DNA from: Hyphomicrobiaceae bacterium
GTDB taxonomy: Bacteria > Pseudomonadota > Alphaproteobacteria > Rhizobiales > Hyphomicrobiaceae
Length of the DNA stretch: 64,000 nucleotides
Direction of reading: 5' to 3'
Assembly (NCBI GenBank): GCA_008933705.1
Contig: WBUN01000028.1
Span: 1-64,000, forward strand
Under the pieces are notes generated by a model. It worked only from the letters and a program-made list of their open reading frames with translations. It searched no databases and had not been told where the DNA came from. Position numbers and translations under genes: made by a program. Shown piece after piece: positions 10,118-18,574 of this stretch (the first letter of the stretch is position 1; each line of letters opens with the position of its first letter).

Positions 10118-10433
10118 CACGCTTCACATCCTTTCACCTGCAACCGGCAGGGTCGGCAGTTGCTCATCCAGCCTAGTGCCGCTCTGTCGCCGTTGCTACC
10201 GAGACCGGACGAGACCTCTGCGATGAACGCGGCGGCGGGCTGCGAACCGTCGCAGGACCATGACACACGATTTTGGACGCCATGCCGCCCGCCGCCCGCA
10301 GATCGGCCTCTTTAAGTTTGCCACGAGTGCGCCGATGCCGGCTTCCGGCGGCTTCGGAAAGGCTGAATTCGCGCCCGCCGGTACCCCAGGCCCCCTGCAT
10401 CGACAGCCGGCAACTGCAACGCAGATGCGAAAT

Positions 10434-10457
10434 GGCCGGGGCGGCCATGCCCCGGCC
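10434..10457 (-). terminator. possible intrinsic terminator downstream of the cysteine-rich remnant
   Basis: Arms GGCCGGGGC and GCCCCGGCC form a perfect 9-bp stem around a six-base loop. On the minus strand the stem is followed by ATTTCG, a weak T-run. It sits between the remnant gene and the efflux operon and could stop read-through into the operon. Confidence 0.45.
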
Positions 10458-10479
10458 TCATGGCGGATATCCTCAGATA

Positions 10480-10593
10480 TCAGCCTTTCTCCCTCGGCGC
10501 TGCCCGTTCGGCCCTTGCGCTCTTGCACACGTCGGAAAGCTCGTTCTTATGGGTCTCCAGGCAGGCTCGCATCCGCCCCTTGCCGTCGTTCAT
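10480..10593 (-). pseudogene. remnant of a GLG1-like cysteine-rich repeat protein
   Basis: A 37-codon open stretch encodes GKGRMRACLETHKNELSDVC followed by KSARAE. This has the same pattern, MRACLxxxxxxLSxxCK, as the cysteine-rich tail of the efflux adaptor encoded about 360 bp downstream. Proteins of this repeat family normally have a signal peptide and several repeats with paired cysteines. Here only the last half-repeat survives, there is no signal sequence and no good ribosome site before the ATG, and a strong terminator lies just upstream. I read it as a decayed gene end. It could instead be a very short real peptide, but nothing else supports that. Confidence 0.4.
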
Positions 10594-10627
10594 CGCCCGA
10601 GTTGATTTCAGCACGCCGCACGCAGAA

Positions 10628-10649
10628 AGGGCCGCCGATCGGCGGCCCT
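10628..10649 (-). terminator. intrinsic terminator of the two-repeat secreted protein gene
   Basis: A perfect 22-bp palindrome (AGGGCCGCCG, then CGGCGGCCCT around a central AT) lies about 45 bp beyond the stop codon of the upstream gene on the minus strand. It is followed on that strand by TTCTGCG, so the stem end plus tail reads CCCTTTCT. This is a good GC-rich hairpin with a short T-run. Confidence 0.65.
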
Positions 10650-10693
10650 CCCGCAATTTCCCGGAATGGCCGGCCAAGCCGCAGCGGCTCAGC

Positions 10694-11512
10694 TCACTGC
10701 AAGCCTTCGACGCAGACGGTGGCCACGCCCTTGAAGTTCGGCACGGTGCGATAGACCATCTCCACCCGGTCGATGGCGCGCTCCCACCCCCTCAGGTCCA
10801 GCGGCCGCGTGCGCTCGCCCTGCCGGATGAAATGGCGTACGCGGATGTCGTCCGGCTCGCCGTTGGCGTAGATGACCTTGAGGTCGAGCATCTCGACGTC
10901 GGCACCGCGCACATGCAGACGGATGGCCTTGAAGCGGCCCTCGCGGCGACCGACGCGGACACTGTCGCGGTCCTTGCCGAACAGCGAGACGCGCTGGCAG
11001 CCGAGTTCGACCCAATCAGCCGGACCCGGTCCCGGAGGCGGTCCGGGAGGACCCGGACGGAAGGGGCGCGCTGGCTCGCCGAAAACCTGGATCACAGCCT
11101 GGCCGCGGAAGTCAGGCCGCGAGCGATAGATCATCTCGATGCGCCTGAGATAGCTTCTCTCACCCCTCAAATCGACCGGCATCTTGTCGCCCTGCCGGAT
11201 GAGCCGGTCGACGCGAAACTCCTCGGTGAAGCCGTTCATGTAGACGAGACGGAGCGATATCATGTGGATGTCGTTGCGTTCGGCCCTGAAGTGCAGGGCC
11301 CTGAACGAGCGCGTGCGGTACCAGTCCTCGGACTGTCCGATGTTGATGACGTCGCGGTCGACCCGGAAGCCGACGACCTGCTGCCCGAGGAGAACCCACT
11401 CGCCGCGCCCCCTGCGCCAATCATCGCGCGGCTGGGCGACCGCATCGGCCGCCAGCGCGCCTACAAGCACCAGCACCCCTGCGAGTGCCGCTGCCATCTG
11501 TCTCAATCGCAT
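10694..11512 (-). CDS. secreted protein with two tandem copies of an uncharacterised domain
   Basis: A 272-residue protein with a signal peptide (residues 1-26, cleavage after AVA) and two homologous domains at about residues 38-146 and 166-270, joined by a proline/glycine linker (PGPPGPPPGPGP). Both copies share the order W-V-x-L-G, DRD, FRA/FKAI, a Y-x-NG turn, IRQG, DLRG, RxEM(I/V)YR and a final FxG-A/V strand. It is probably an all-beta periplasmic protein. A GGGAGGAG ribosome site precedes the ATG by a few bases. It is monocistronic, with its own terminator. I cannot name the family with certainty; it looks like a DUF2541-type fold, but that is a guess. Function is unknown. Confidence 0.8.
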   Translation of the reverse strand: MRLRQMAAALAGVLVLVGALAADAVAQPRDDWRRGRGEWVLLGQQVVGFRVDRDVINIGQSEDWYRTRSFRALHFRAERNDIHMISLRLVYMNGFTEEFRVDRLIRQGDKMPVDLRGERSYLRRIEMIYRSRPDFRGQAVIQVFGEPARPFRPGPPGPPPGPGPADWVELGCQRVSLFGKDRDSVRVGRREGRFKAIRLHVRGADVEMLDLKVIYANGEPDDIRVRHFIRQGERTRPLDLRGWERAIDRVEMVYRTVPNFKGVATVCVEGLQ

Positions 11513-11751
11513 TGCTCTCCTCCCAAATCACAGTGCCGAGCACCGCTCTTACACTATGGGACGTTTCCGCCGCCATCACGGCGCCAACATGGCCGACGTG
11601 CGAGGATTGCTTGAATGCGGAATGAACGTGCAGACGTGGTCCAAACCGGGCGCGGCGCGCCAACGTATTGATAACGCTGGGATCTTCTCCATGCCGCGTG
11701 TCCGCCGGGAGCATAGCATGCCGTCTACGGAATAGCTCGCCCTAAGGCGGC

Positions 11752-12246
11752 TCAGGGCGATGCGGCCGGGACATCGCGCCTGGCAAACACCACCGACCGG
11801 CGCAGCGCGAACACCACCAGGAAGCTCGCGCCCGCCGCCAGCACCTTGGCCGGCAGCACGGGCAGCCCGGCCATGTCGGCGACAAGCGCGATGACGAGCG
11901 CGGTGATCGCCATGCCCGCCAACCCGCTCAAGGCGAACTCCCCGAACAGCCGCACCTGCGCCTTGCGGGCGGCCGCAGCGTCGAACACGAAGCGGACCGA
12001 GAGCAGGTAGTGCAAGGCGAGGCCGCAGCCGTAGCCGATGACACCCGCCAGCGAGGCCTTCATGTTCGTCGTCGTCAGCATCAGATAGACGGCGAAATCG
12101 AGCGCCAGCGCCAGCACGCTCACGACCGTGTAGCGCGAGAACTGCGGTACGATGGCCACCAGGGGATGCAGCCGGTCGCCGATCAGCGCGCGAACGTCGG
12201 AGCGCCAGCGCGCAGGATCGCGCTCGGTTGTTGCGATACCGCCCAT
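11752..12246 (-). CDS. GtrA-like membrane protein
   Basis: A 164-residue inner-membrane protein with four predicted helices, starting at about residues 33, 58, 92 and 122. The helix pattern with the motif GYGCGLALHYLLSVRFVF matches the GtrA/DPMS family. Members are thought to move polyprenyl-phosphate-linked sugars across the membrane or to help membrane glycosyltransferases. The frame is open further upstream inside the preceding gene, but the ATG seven bases after that gene's stop gives a normal length and is chosen here. It forms a two-gene operon with the upstream FAD oxidoreductase. A short inverted repeat (TCGCCCT/AGGGCGA) overlaps the stop codon. Confidence 0.85.
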   Translation of the reverse strand: MGGIATTERDPARWRSDVRALIGDRLHPLVAIVPQFSRYTVVSVLALALDFAVYLMLTTTNMKASLAGVIGYGCGLALHYLLSVRFVFDAAAARKAQVRLFGEFALSGLAGMAITALVIALVADMAGLPVLPAKVLAAGASFLVVFALRRSVVFARRDVPAASP

Positions 12247-12253
12247 GACCGCC

Positions 12254-13759
12254 TCAAGCCGCTCCGATGCGGCGCGGAACCAGGCGGACGCTCTGCAGCG
12301 CCTCGCGCTGACCGGCTTCGCCGGCTTCGTGGTATTCGGCATCCTCGTTGACGTTCCACACGTCGTAGATGTTCTCACCGGCAACGATGTTCTTGACCGT
12401 GAGCATGGCGGTCATCATCGCGTGGTCCTGGTTGTTGTACTTGTGCATGCCGTTGCGGCCGACGAGATGCAGGGTGGGGAAGCGCTCGGCCAGCTCGCAG
12501 CGGATCTCCTCGACGTTGGCCTTGTAGCCGTCGTCGTAGACCGGATAAGCCTTCTTCTGGCGCACGACGCAGCCGTCCTTGACCTCCTCCTCGGCGGCAA
12601 GACCGATGCAGGCCAGCTCCTTCTTGGCGAGCGCGATCAGCTCCTCGTCCGACGAGGTCCACAGCCCGTCACCCTCGAAGCAGAAGTACTCGAGGCCGAG
12701 GCAGGCCAGGTTCTCGTCCGGCACCATCTCCGGCGACCACGAGCGGAAGTTCTGGATGCGCCCGACCTTCACCTTCGGCTCGTGCACGTAGATCCAGTTG
12801 TCGGGGAACAGGTCCGGCTTGTCGACGATCAGCGCGACGGTGACGAAATCGCGGTAGCGCAGCCTGTCGGCGGCCGCCTTGCACGCCGGCGCGGGTGAGA
12901 TGCTCTCGAGCAGCTCGCGGATCGGCGCGGAGGAGATGACGTGGCGCGCCGTGAACGATCTCATCTCACCCGTCTCGGTGCGGGCCTTGATGGTCCACAG
13001 GCTGGTCATTTCGTTCCAGCGCAGGCTGTCGAGCGTGGTGCCCATGTGGATGGCGCCGCCGCGCTCGCGAACCTTGGCGGCGGCCGCATCCCACATCATG
13101 CCGGGGCCCTTGCGCGGATACTGGAAGGAGTCGATCAGCGTCTTGATGGTGTGGCCGTTCTTGTCGGCGGCGCGCTTCGGGGCGATGGAGTTGCGCAGCG
13201 CGTTCGACATGGCGCTCCACAGATCGAGGCCCTTGATGCGCTGGGCCGCCCAGTCTGCCGAGATCTCGTCGCAGCTCATGCCCCACACCTTCTCGGTGTA
13301 GGTCTTGAAGAAGATCGAGAACAGGCGCTCGCCGAACTGGTTGGCGACCCAGTCATGGAAGCTTTCCGGGTTCTCGGTGGGGAACGCCTGCTTCTGCAGG
13401 TAGGACAGAACGCACAGCGTCGATTCGATGTAGCCGAGGTTGTTCAGCGCCTCGAAGGCCTTCAGCGGGTAGGAGAAATACATCCCGTTGTAGTAGATGC
13501 GCGAGCTGCGCGGACGGGTGATGAAGTCGTCGGGGAGGATCTCGTTCCAGAGATCGACCACCTCCTTGGACTTCGAGAAGAAGCGGTGGCCGCCGATGTC
13601 GAACAGGAAATTCTTGTAGCTGGCGGTACGGCTGATGCCGCCGACGTACTTGGGATCGGCTTCGATCACGGCCGTCGACAGGCCGTATTTGGTGGCGAGA
13701 TAGGCAGCCGTCAGGCCTGCCGGCCCCGCGCCAATGACGAACACGTCCGCATGCGACAT
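12254..13759 (-). CDS. FAD-dependent oxidoreductase, UDP-galactopyranose mutase/protoporphyrinogen oxidase-like
   Basis: A 501-residue flavoprotein. The N-terminal Rossmann motif VIGAGPAGLTAAY binds FAD, followed by a second FAD segment, GGISRTASYKNFLFDIGGHR. The middle resembles the amine-oxidase superfamily (TYTEKVWGM), and the end has a GxNGMHKYNNQDHAM segment. This layout is seen in proteins annotated as NAD(P)/FAD-dependent oxidoreductases near polysaccharide genes, related to UDP-galactopyranose mutase and GlfT-associated enzymes. The start follows a GAGG ribosome site. The gene is followed after seven bases by the GtrA-like gene, so a role in lipid-linked sugar or glycan metabolism is plausible. 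Substrate is unknown. Confidence 0.82.
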   Translation of the reverse strand: MSHADVFVIGAGPAGLTAAYLATKYGLSTAVIEADPKYVGGISRTASYKNFLFDIGGHRFFSKSKEVVDLWNEILPDDFITRPRSSRIYYNGMYFSYPLKAFEALNNLGYIESTLCVLSYLQKQAFPTENPESFHDWVANQFGERLFSIFFKTYTEKVWGMSCDEISADWAAQRIKGLDLWSAMSNALRNSIAPKRAADKNGHTIKTLIDSFQYPRKGPGMMWDAAAAKVRERGGAIHMGTTLDSLRWNEMTSLWTIKARTETGEMRSFTARHVISSAPIRELLESISPAPACKAAADRLRYRDFVTVALIVDKPDLFPDNWIYVHEPKVKVGRIQNFRSWSPEMVPDENLACLGLEYFCFEGDGLWTSSDEELIALAKKELACIGLAAEEEVKDGCVVRQKKAYPVYDDGYKANVEEIRCELAERFPTLHLVGRNGMHKYNNQDHAMMTAMLTVKNIVAGENIYDVWNVNEDAEYHEAGEAGQREALQSVRLVPRRIGAA

Positions 13760-13977
13760 CGGTCAACCTCGACTAACAACCCAGCCCCGCACGTTCCGGA
13801 CGGCGGTCCTGGCTTGCTGCCCACGGCTCCCGACGCATCCCCACGCGATGCCGACGATAGGAATAAAGGTTGAAGAAAACCTTTCGCGCCGGCGCCGCGC
13901 ACAGGGCGGAAGATTGCCCGCACAATGGGCAAATGGGGCGCGTTTACGGGCTCCTAATGGGCCTCGCGTAGGGTGCG

Positions 13978-15834
13978 ATGGCTGGTCTCAGGGGCTCATC
14001 TGTGTCGGTGCTGGTTTTGCAGGACTTCTTGCCGCGGCGGCCCATGCTCGGCCGCATCGCGGGTCGCGTGGCACTGGCGCCGGCGACATGGTGTGCACTG
14101 GCGACCGCCGTGCTGATGTTCGGCCTGCCGGGCACCGATGCGGCCTCGCTCATGCAATGGCTCGGCGATACCGACGATGCCGTGCGCCTTGTTGCCGTGC
14201 GCGAGTTGCTGACCGGGGGTTCCTGGTACGACACGACACTCGCGCGCATCGGCGCACCCGAGCCGCTCGTCTCACACTGGTCGCGCCTGATCGACCTGCC
14301 GCTGGCGAGCCTGATGGCGCTTCTCACTCCGGTTCTGGGGCCTGAGCGCGCCGAGCTCGCGACGCGCATCCTGTGGCCGGCGTTGCTGTTCTTCACGCTG
14401 CTGTCGATCGTCACGCGCGAGGCGGGGCGACAGGCGGGAACCTGGGCTGCGGCATTCGCCGTGCTCCTCGCGCTCGCCTCGATCACAGCCCTGCTGCAGT
14501 TCCGCCCCGGACGCGTCGACCATCACAACGCGCAGATACTGTGCGCCGTTGGCGGCCTCATCTTGCTGGTCCGCAGCATCGAGGATGCGCGATGGGGGTG
14601 GATCGCCGGAGCGCTGCTGGGCCTCGGCCTCTCCATTGGCTACGAGGCGATCGGGCTCGTGGTTCCGGCCGTGGGCATTGCTGCACTGTTCGCGCTGTGC
14701 CGGCCGCAGCAGGGCGGCGGCATACTGAGCGCGGCGATCGCCATGACGGGGACGATGCTGGCCGTGCTGGCGGTCACCCAGCCGCCGGCACGCTGGCTCA
14801 CGATCCACTGCGACGCCCTGTCGTTCAACCTGCCGATCCTCGCGGCCTTCGGCGCCGGCGGCCTGTGGCTGGCGCTGCGCGGCGTATCCGACGCGAGCCT
14901 GCCGGTCCGCCTCGCCATCGCCGGCGTCACGGCCGGCGCCGGAGCCGGCCTCTACGCCATGATGGAGCCGGCCTGCCTGGCCGGTCCGTTCGGGCAGGTC
15001 AACCCGGCGCTGAAACCGATCTGGCTCGACCACGTCATGGAGAGCAAGAGCGTGCTGAGCTTCGGCGGCGACTACTTGGCAACGGCGCTGGCGTTCGCCG
15101 CTTTCGTCTTTGCCGGCGCGGCCGCGCAGGCGGTGCTGTGGCGCCGGCAGCGGAAGACCGCCGACGCCGTCATGGCCGCCATCATCGGCCTCGCGTTCGT
15201 GCTCGGCTGCTGGCAGATCAAGCTCATGCCCTATGCGAGCTGGCTCGCCGTGCTGCCGGTCGCCGTGCTCGCGGCGCGTCTGGACGGCATCGGCAGCGTC
15301 TCCGCACCGCTCGTGCGCATCGCCGCCGCGGTGCTCGTCAGCCAGGCGACGCTGGATGCTGCCTTCGCCGCCGGCGAGGGTGCATTCCGCCATGCCGCAA
15401 GGCTGGCGGCGCCCATCGCCGATGAAGCGGAGGTGGGGCGCGAATGCACGCGCACGGACAATGTGCGCCGCCTGGCCGCGCTGGCGCCAGGGCTGGTGGC
15501 CGCCAATATCGATCTCGGACCACAGGTGGTCGCCTTGACCGATCACCGCGTCGTTGCGGCGCCGTACCACCGGCTCGACAAGGGCATCCTCGCCAACCGC
15601 GCCATCTTCGACACGACGGCCGAGCAAGCCGAGCGCACGCTGCGGCAGCTCAACGTCGCTTACGTTGCGCTGTGCGCCGGCAGCGCCACCGGCACCAAGC
15701 CCTCGGCGCTAGCCAAGCGACCGGACTCGCTGCGCGCACGCCTGCTCGGCGGCCAGAACGCGCCATTCCTGGAGGAGCTGACGGCCGCGCCCGATGCGCC
15801 CATCCGCGTCTGGCGCGTTGTGCCCGCGCCGTGA
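13978..15834 (+). CDS. polytopic membrane protein, STT3/PMT-like (GT-C fold) candidate
   Basis: A 618-residue protein with about 11-13 membrane helices and a C-terminal soluble part of about 120 residues. Near the N-terminus it has GDTDDAVRLVAVRELL followed by a HWSRLIDLP segment, and later RPGRVDHHNAQI. An acidic loop after the first helix and a DHHN loop are hallmarks of GT-C glycosyltransferases such as STT3/PglB and their relatives, which use polyprenyl-linked sugars. I did not find the WWDxG motif of true oligosaccharyltransferases, so protein N-glycosylation is not supported. It diverges from the GtrA/flavoprotein pair and ends four bases before a convergent dehydrogenase gene. The first ATG is used; another ATG follows 22 codons later. 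Confidence 0.72.
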   Translation: MAGLRGSSVSVLVLQDFLPRRPMLGRIAGRVALAPATWCALATAVLMFGLPGTDAASLMQWLGDTDDAVRLVAVRELLTGGSWYDTTLARIGAPEPLVSHWSRLIDLPLASLMALLTPVLGPERAELATRILWPALLFFTLLSIVTREAGRQAGTWAAAFAVLLALASITALLQFRPGRVDHHNAQILCAVGGLILLVRSIEDARWGWIAGALLGLGLSIGYEAIGLVVPAVGIAALFALCRPQQGGGILSAAIAMTGTMLAVLAVTQPPARWLTIHCDALSFNLPILAAFGAGGLWLALRGVSDASLPVRLAIAGVTAGAGAGLYAMMEPACLAGPFGQVNPALKPIWLDHVMESKSVLSFGGDYLATALAFAAFVFAGAAAQAVLWRRQRKTADAVMAAIIGLAFVLGCWQIKLMPYASWLAVLPVAVLAARLDGIGSVSAPLVRIAAAVLVSQATLDAAFAAGEGAFRHAARLAAPIADEAEVGRECTRTDNVRRLAALAPGLVAANIDLGPQVVALTDHRVVAAPYHRLDKGILANRAIFDTTAEQAERTLRQLNVAYVALCAGSATGTKPSALAKRPDSLRARLLGGQNAPFLEELTAAPDAPIRVWRVVPAP

Positions 15835-15838
15835 GCGG

Positions 15839-16789
15839 CTACGTCATGACGTTGACCGGCGCGCCGGCGAGCCAGGCCTCGATGGCGGCGACCATGCCGG
15901 CGTAGAAGTCGCGATAGGTCTCCTCCGTGACATAGCCAATGTGCGGTGTGAGCAGCGCGCGCGGCTCCGACCGCAGGGGATGATCGGCCGGCAGCGGCTC
16001 GACGTCGAACACGTCGGCGCCGTAGCCGCCGATGCGCTCCTCCCTGAGGGCGGCGAGGACGGCCGCCTCGTCGACGATGGGGCCGCGCGAGGTGTTGATC
16101 AGCAATGCGGTCGGCCTCATCAGCGCCAGCTCGCGCGCGCCGACGAGGCCGCGGGTGCGCGGCGACAGCACCATGTGGATGGAGATGACGTCGGAGCAGC
16201 GGAACAGCGCGTCCTTGTCGACACGCTCAGCACCCCGCTCGCGGGCACGCTCGTCGGTCAGGTTCTCGCTCCAGGCGATCACCTTCATGCCGAAGGCGTT
16301 GCCGATGCCGGCGACCTGCCCGCCGAGGTTGCCGAGACCGAGGATGCCGAGCGTCAGGCCGCCGAGACCGAAGCCTACCGTGCTCTGCCAGCGGCCGCTG
16401 CGCATGTTGTGCGCCTCCTCGACCAGATGGCGCGAGAGCCCGAGCATCAATGCAAAGGCGAGATCTGCGGTGGCCCGGCCGGCACCGCCGGTGGCGCAGA
16501 CGACCACCTTGTGGTCCCTGGCGGCGGCAAGGTCGACGGCTGCGTTGCGCTTGCCGGTCGAAACCACCAACCGCAGCTTCGGCAGCCGCTCGAACATCGC
16601 GCGCGGGAAGGGCGTGCGCTCGCGCATGATGCCGATGATGTCGAAGCCGGCGAGCGCACGGGCGGCGCTGTCGAGATCGGCGAACGGCTGCCGGAACACC
16701 TCGATGCGATGGGCCGCCTGCAGCCGCGACCAATCGGCCAGGCGCAGGGCCACGTTCTGATAGTCGTCGAGGATGGCGATGGCGGCCAT
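15839..16789 (-). CDS. D-isomer-specific 2-hydroxyacid dehydrogenase
   Basis: A cytoplasmic NAD(P)-dependent oxidoreductase of 316 residues. The nucleotide-binding fold shows LGILGLGNLGGQVAGIGNAF (GxGxxG). The catalytic Arg is in NTSRGPIVDE, the Glu in FDVEPLP and the His in LTPHIGYVT, so the active site is complete. It resembles the phosphoglycerate dehydrogenase/glyoxylate reductase branch but lacks an ACT domain, so serine synthesis is not implied. A GGAAGGTGA ribosome site precedes the ATG. It is convergent with the STT3-like gene, with stops four bases apart. The substrate cannot be read from sequence. Confidence 0.92.
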   Translation of the reverse strand: MAAIAILDDYQNVALRLADWSRLQAAHRIEVFRQPFADLDSAARALAGFDIIGIMRERTPFPRAMFERLPKLRLVVSTGKRNAAVDLAAARDHKVVVCATGGAGRATADLAFALMLGLSRHLVEEAHNMRSGRWQSTVGFGLGGLTLGILGLGNLGGQVAGIGNAFGMKVIAWSENLTDERARERGAERVDKDALFRCSDVISIHMVLSPRTRGLVGARELALMRPTALLINTSRGPIVDEAAVLAALREERIGGYGADVFDVEPLPADHPLRSEPRALLTPHIGYVTEETYRDFYAGMVAAIEAWLAGAPVNVMT

Positions 16790-17257
16790 GGCTCACCTTC
16801 CGCTTGCGGGATGACGGTGGACGGGACAGGCATGATAGCCGACGCCCCCGCTTCGGACACGGGCGTTCACTACACGAGGCCCAATCCTCGCTGCCACCGG
16901 CGGCGGCATAATGCTGCCGCCCTGGTCCACGAGGGAGCACCGCTAGAGCGTGCTGCGCCTCAGCCTGCGGACCGGGGGCCGATGTTCAGTGATCCGGGCG
17001 GGCCGGCCACACGAACCCGTGGAGCGCCTTCCGGGACCTGGACAACGGCGGCAGGGCATCTGGAGCCCAGCTGCAGGCCTTTGAGGTTCACCGGGCTCAA
17101 GACGCCCTGCTCCTCTCTTGTCCGCACCTGCCGCACGCAAATGCGAGCGACGGGGACATTTCCGTTGTCAGGCCGGCACCCGCCCTGGGGACAGTCTCTT
17201 TCTTTCGTCCATTTCCCCCTCTAATGATTTGCCCGACGATCGATATGAGGTGCCCCC
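16790..17257. other. non-coding gap, no feature recognised
   Basis: About 470 bp lie between two divergent genes. Open frames here are short, without a ribosome site or recognisable protein pattern. The last 100 bases contain a C/T-rich stretch before the zinc peptidase start. I expect promoters for both flanking genes but cannot point to a convincing -35/-10 pair. Confidence 0.5.
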
Positions 17258-17944
17258 TTGGCCGCGCTGCTGCTGATCATCGCCGTCGTGCTGGGCCTCG
17301 CCGTGCTGCCGCAGATGTGGGTGCGCAGGGTCATCGAGGAGCATGCAGGCGAGCGCTCCGACTTCCCGGGAACGGGGGGAGAGTTCGCCCGTCATGTCCT
17401 CGACGAGATGAAGCTCACCCACGTCAAGGTGGAGGAGACAAGCCTCGGCGACCACTACGATCCCGAGACGAAGGCCGTCCGCCTGATGCCGCAGCATTTC
17501 AACGGGCGCTCGCTGTCGGCCGTCGTCATCGCCGCGCACGAAGCCGGACACGCCATGCAGGACGCTACCGGCTATCCGCCTCTGCAGGCGAGGACGCGCC
17601 TCGCCAAGCAGGCGATCCGCATGGAGAAGGTCGGCGCGATCGTGATGCTGGCGGCACCGTTGGTGATGGCGCTCGCCAAGGCGCCGCATTTCCTGATCAT
17701 CGAAGTGTTCGCCGGCATGATGATCCTGTCCATGACGATCCTCTTGCATGCCGTGACGCTGCCGGTCGAGTTCGATGCGAGCTTTCGCCGGGCACTGCCC
17801 GTGCTGAAGGCCGGCGGCTACATTCCAGCACGCGACATGCCGGCGGCGCGCAAGATCCTGCGCGCTGCCGCGTTCACCTACGTTGCGGCAGCGGCCATGA
17901 GCTTGCTCGACGTCATGCGCTGGCTGCGCGTGCTGCGCATCTAG
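17258..17944 (+). CDS. membrane-bound neutral zinc metallopeptidase (YugP/Zn_peptidase_2 family)
   Basis: A 228-residue inner-membrane protein. An N-terminal helix (about residues 2-18) is followed by a soluble part with the zinc-binding motif HEAGH (about residues 94-98) and then three further hydrophobic helices. The order, including YDPETKAVRLMPQHFNGRSL before the HExxH, matches the YugP-type peptidases. The start codon is TTG: a GAGG ribosome site sits seven bases before it and no in-frame ATG is nearby. The stop codon TAG is the first part of the palindromic element that follows. Substrate is unknown; membrane quality control is a common guess. Confidence 0.88.
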   Translation: MAALLLIIAVVLGLAVLPQMWVRRVIEEHAGERSDFPGTGGEFARHVLDEMKLTHVKVEETSLGDHYDPETKAVRLMPQHFNGRSLSAVVIAAHEAGHAMQDATGYPPLQARTRLAKQAIRMEKVGAIVMLAAPLVMALAKAPHFLIIEVFAGMMILSMTILLHAVTLPVEFDASFRRALPVLKAGGYIPARDMPAARKILRAAAFTYVAAAAMSLLDVMRWLRVLRI

Positions 17945-18106
17945 TGTGGCGGTTCAGACGTTCCCCTGCCTTTGCGGCGAGGTTGCGAGGGAACTTCTGG
18001 ACCATAAGCCACACTGGAAATCATAGGAATCCAGTGTCCCCTTTGAATCCGAAGTTCGCAACCATGGGTGCCTCGAAGGTGGGCGAACTTCGGATTCGGG
18101 ACACTA
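17942..18106. repeat. 165-bp element of two mirrored 73-bp palindromes with TAGTGT termini
   Basis: Unit A (17943-18015) and unit B (18033-18105) are both 73 bp and are separated by 17 bp. Each has an 8-bp outer stem starting AGTGT, a 15-bp inner stem, a 23-base loop and a 4-base bulge on one side. The bulge is ATAA in the right arm of A and CTTT in the left arm of B, so the units are mirror-oriented. Stem sequences differ between units while pairing is kept (for example GGC/GCC in A and CCC/GGG in B). B pairs at all 15 inner positions; A has one GU pair and one mismatch. The element fills the space between two convergent genes, and the outermost TAG at each end is the stop codon of the flanking gene. 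Confidence 0.85.
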
Positions 18107-18574
18107 GTCGGCCCGCAGCTCGAGCGAGGCGATGCCGGCTGCGAGGTTGAGGCCCTGCTGCGCCTGCACGCTGAGCGGCTGCAGGATGATCGACCGCTTC
18201 GAGCCGCCAATCAGCGCGTTGGCGCCGACGCCGAGCCCGACGGTCGCTTCGGCGCCAACGCCACCGTAGGTGCCGTTGAGGGAGCGCGGCGGCAGATTGG
18301 CCGTGGGTGCGAACACTGCCCAGGCGATCGCCGTCTGCTTGGCGGTGCCGATGTCGAGGCCGAACTTGGAGATGGTGCCGCGGTAGAATTCGTCGCGGCC
18401 GGGCCGGTTGAAGCGGCAGCTCAGGTACTTGGTGGAGCCGACGATGAAGCCGGTCGAGCTGCGCGCGGTGCAGGTGAGCACGCCGACCTCGACGCGCGCC
18501 TGCGCCTGCGCCTCGGGGGCTGCAAGGAAGGCCACGGCGGCCGCGCCTGCCAGCATCAATGCACGTATCTTCAT
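18104..18574 (-). CDS. DUF992 family secreted protein
   Basis: A 156-residue protein with a clear signal peptide (residues 1-24, cleavage after AQA). The mature part begins RVEVGVLTCTARSSTGFIVG and continues with the SCRF and YRGTISKFGLDIG segments that mark DUF992, a periplasmic family found mainly in Hyphomicrobiales. Two cysteines in the first 30 mature residues could form a disulfide. A GGGAGGAG ribosome site precedes the ATG. The stop codon lies inside the terminal TAGTGT of the palindromic element. Function is unknown. Confidence 0.9.
   Translation of the reverse strand: MKIRALMLAGAAAVAFLAAPEAQAQARVEVGVLTCTARSSTGFIVGSTKYLSCRFNRPGRDEFYRGTISKFGLDIGTAKQTAIAWAVFAPTANLPPRSLNGTYGGVGAEATVGLGVGANALIGGSKRSIILQPLSVQAQQGLNLAAGIASLELRAD

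Noticed and set aside
10173-10528. Possible small genes in the gap upstream of the efflux operon
   Set aside because: Only the cysteine-rich segment has a recognisable pattern; the other frames lack ribosome sites and have shadow-like composition.
16850-17200. Short open frames between the dehydrogenase and zinc peptidase genes
   Set aside because: No ribosome site, no hydrophobic or domain pattern; treated as non-coding.
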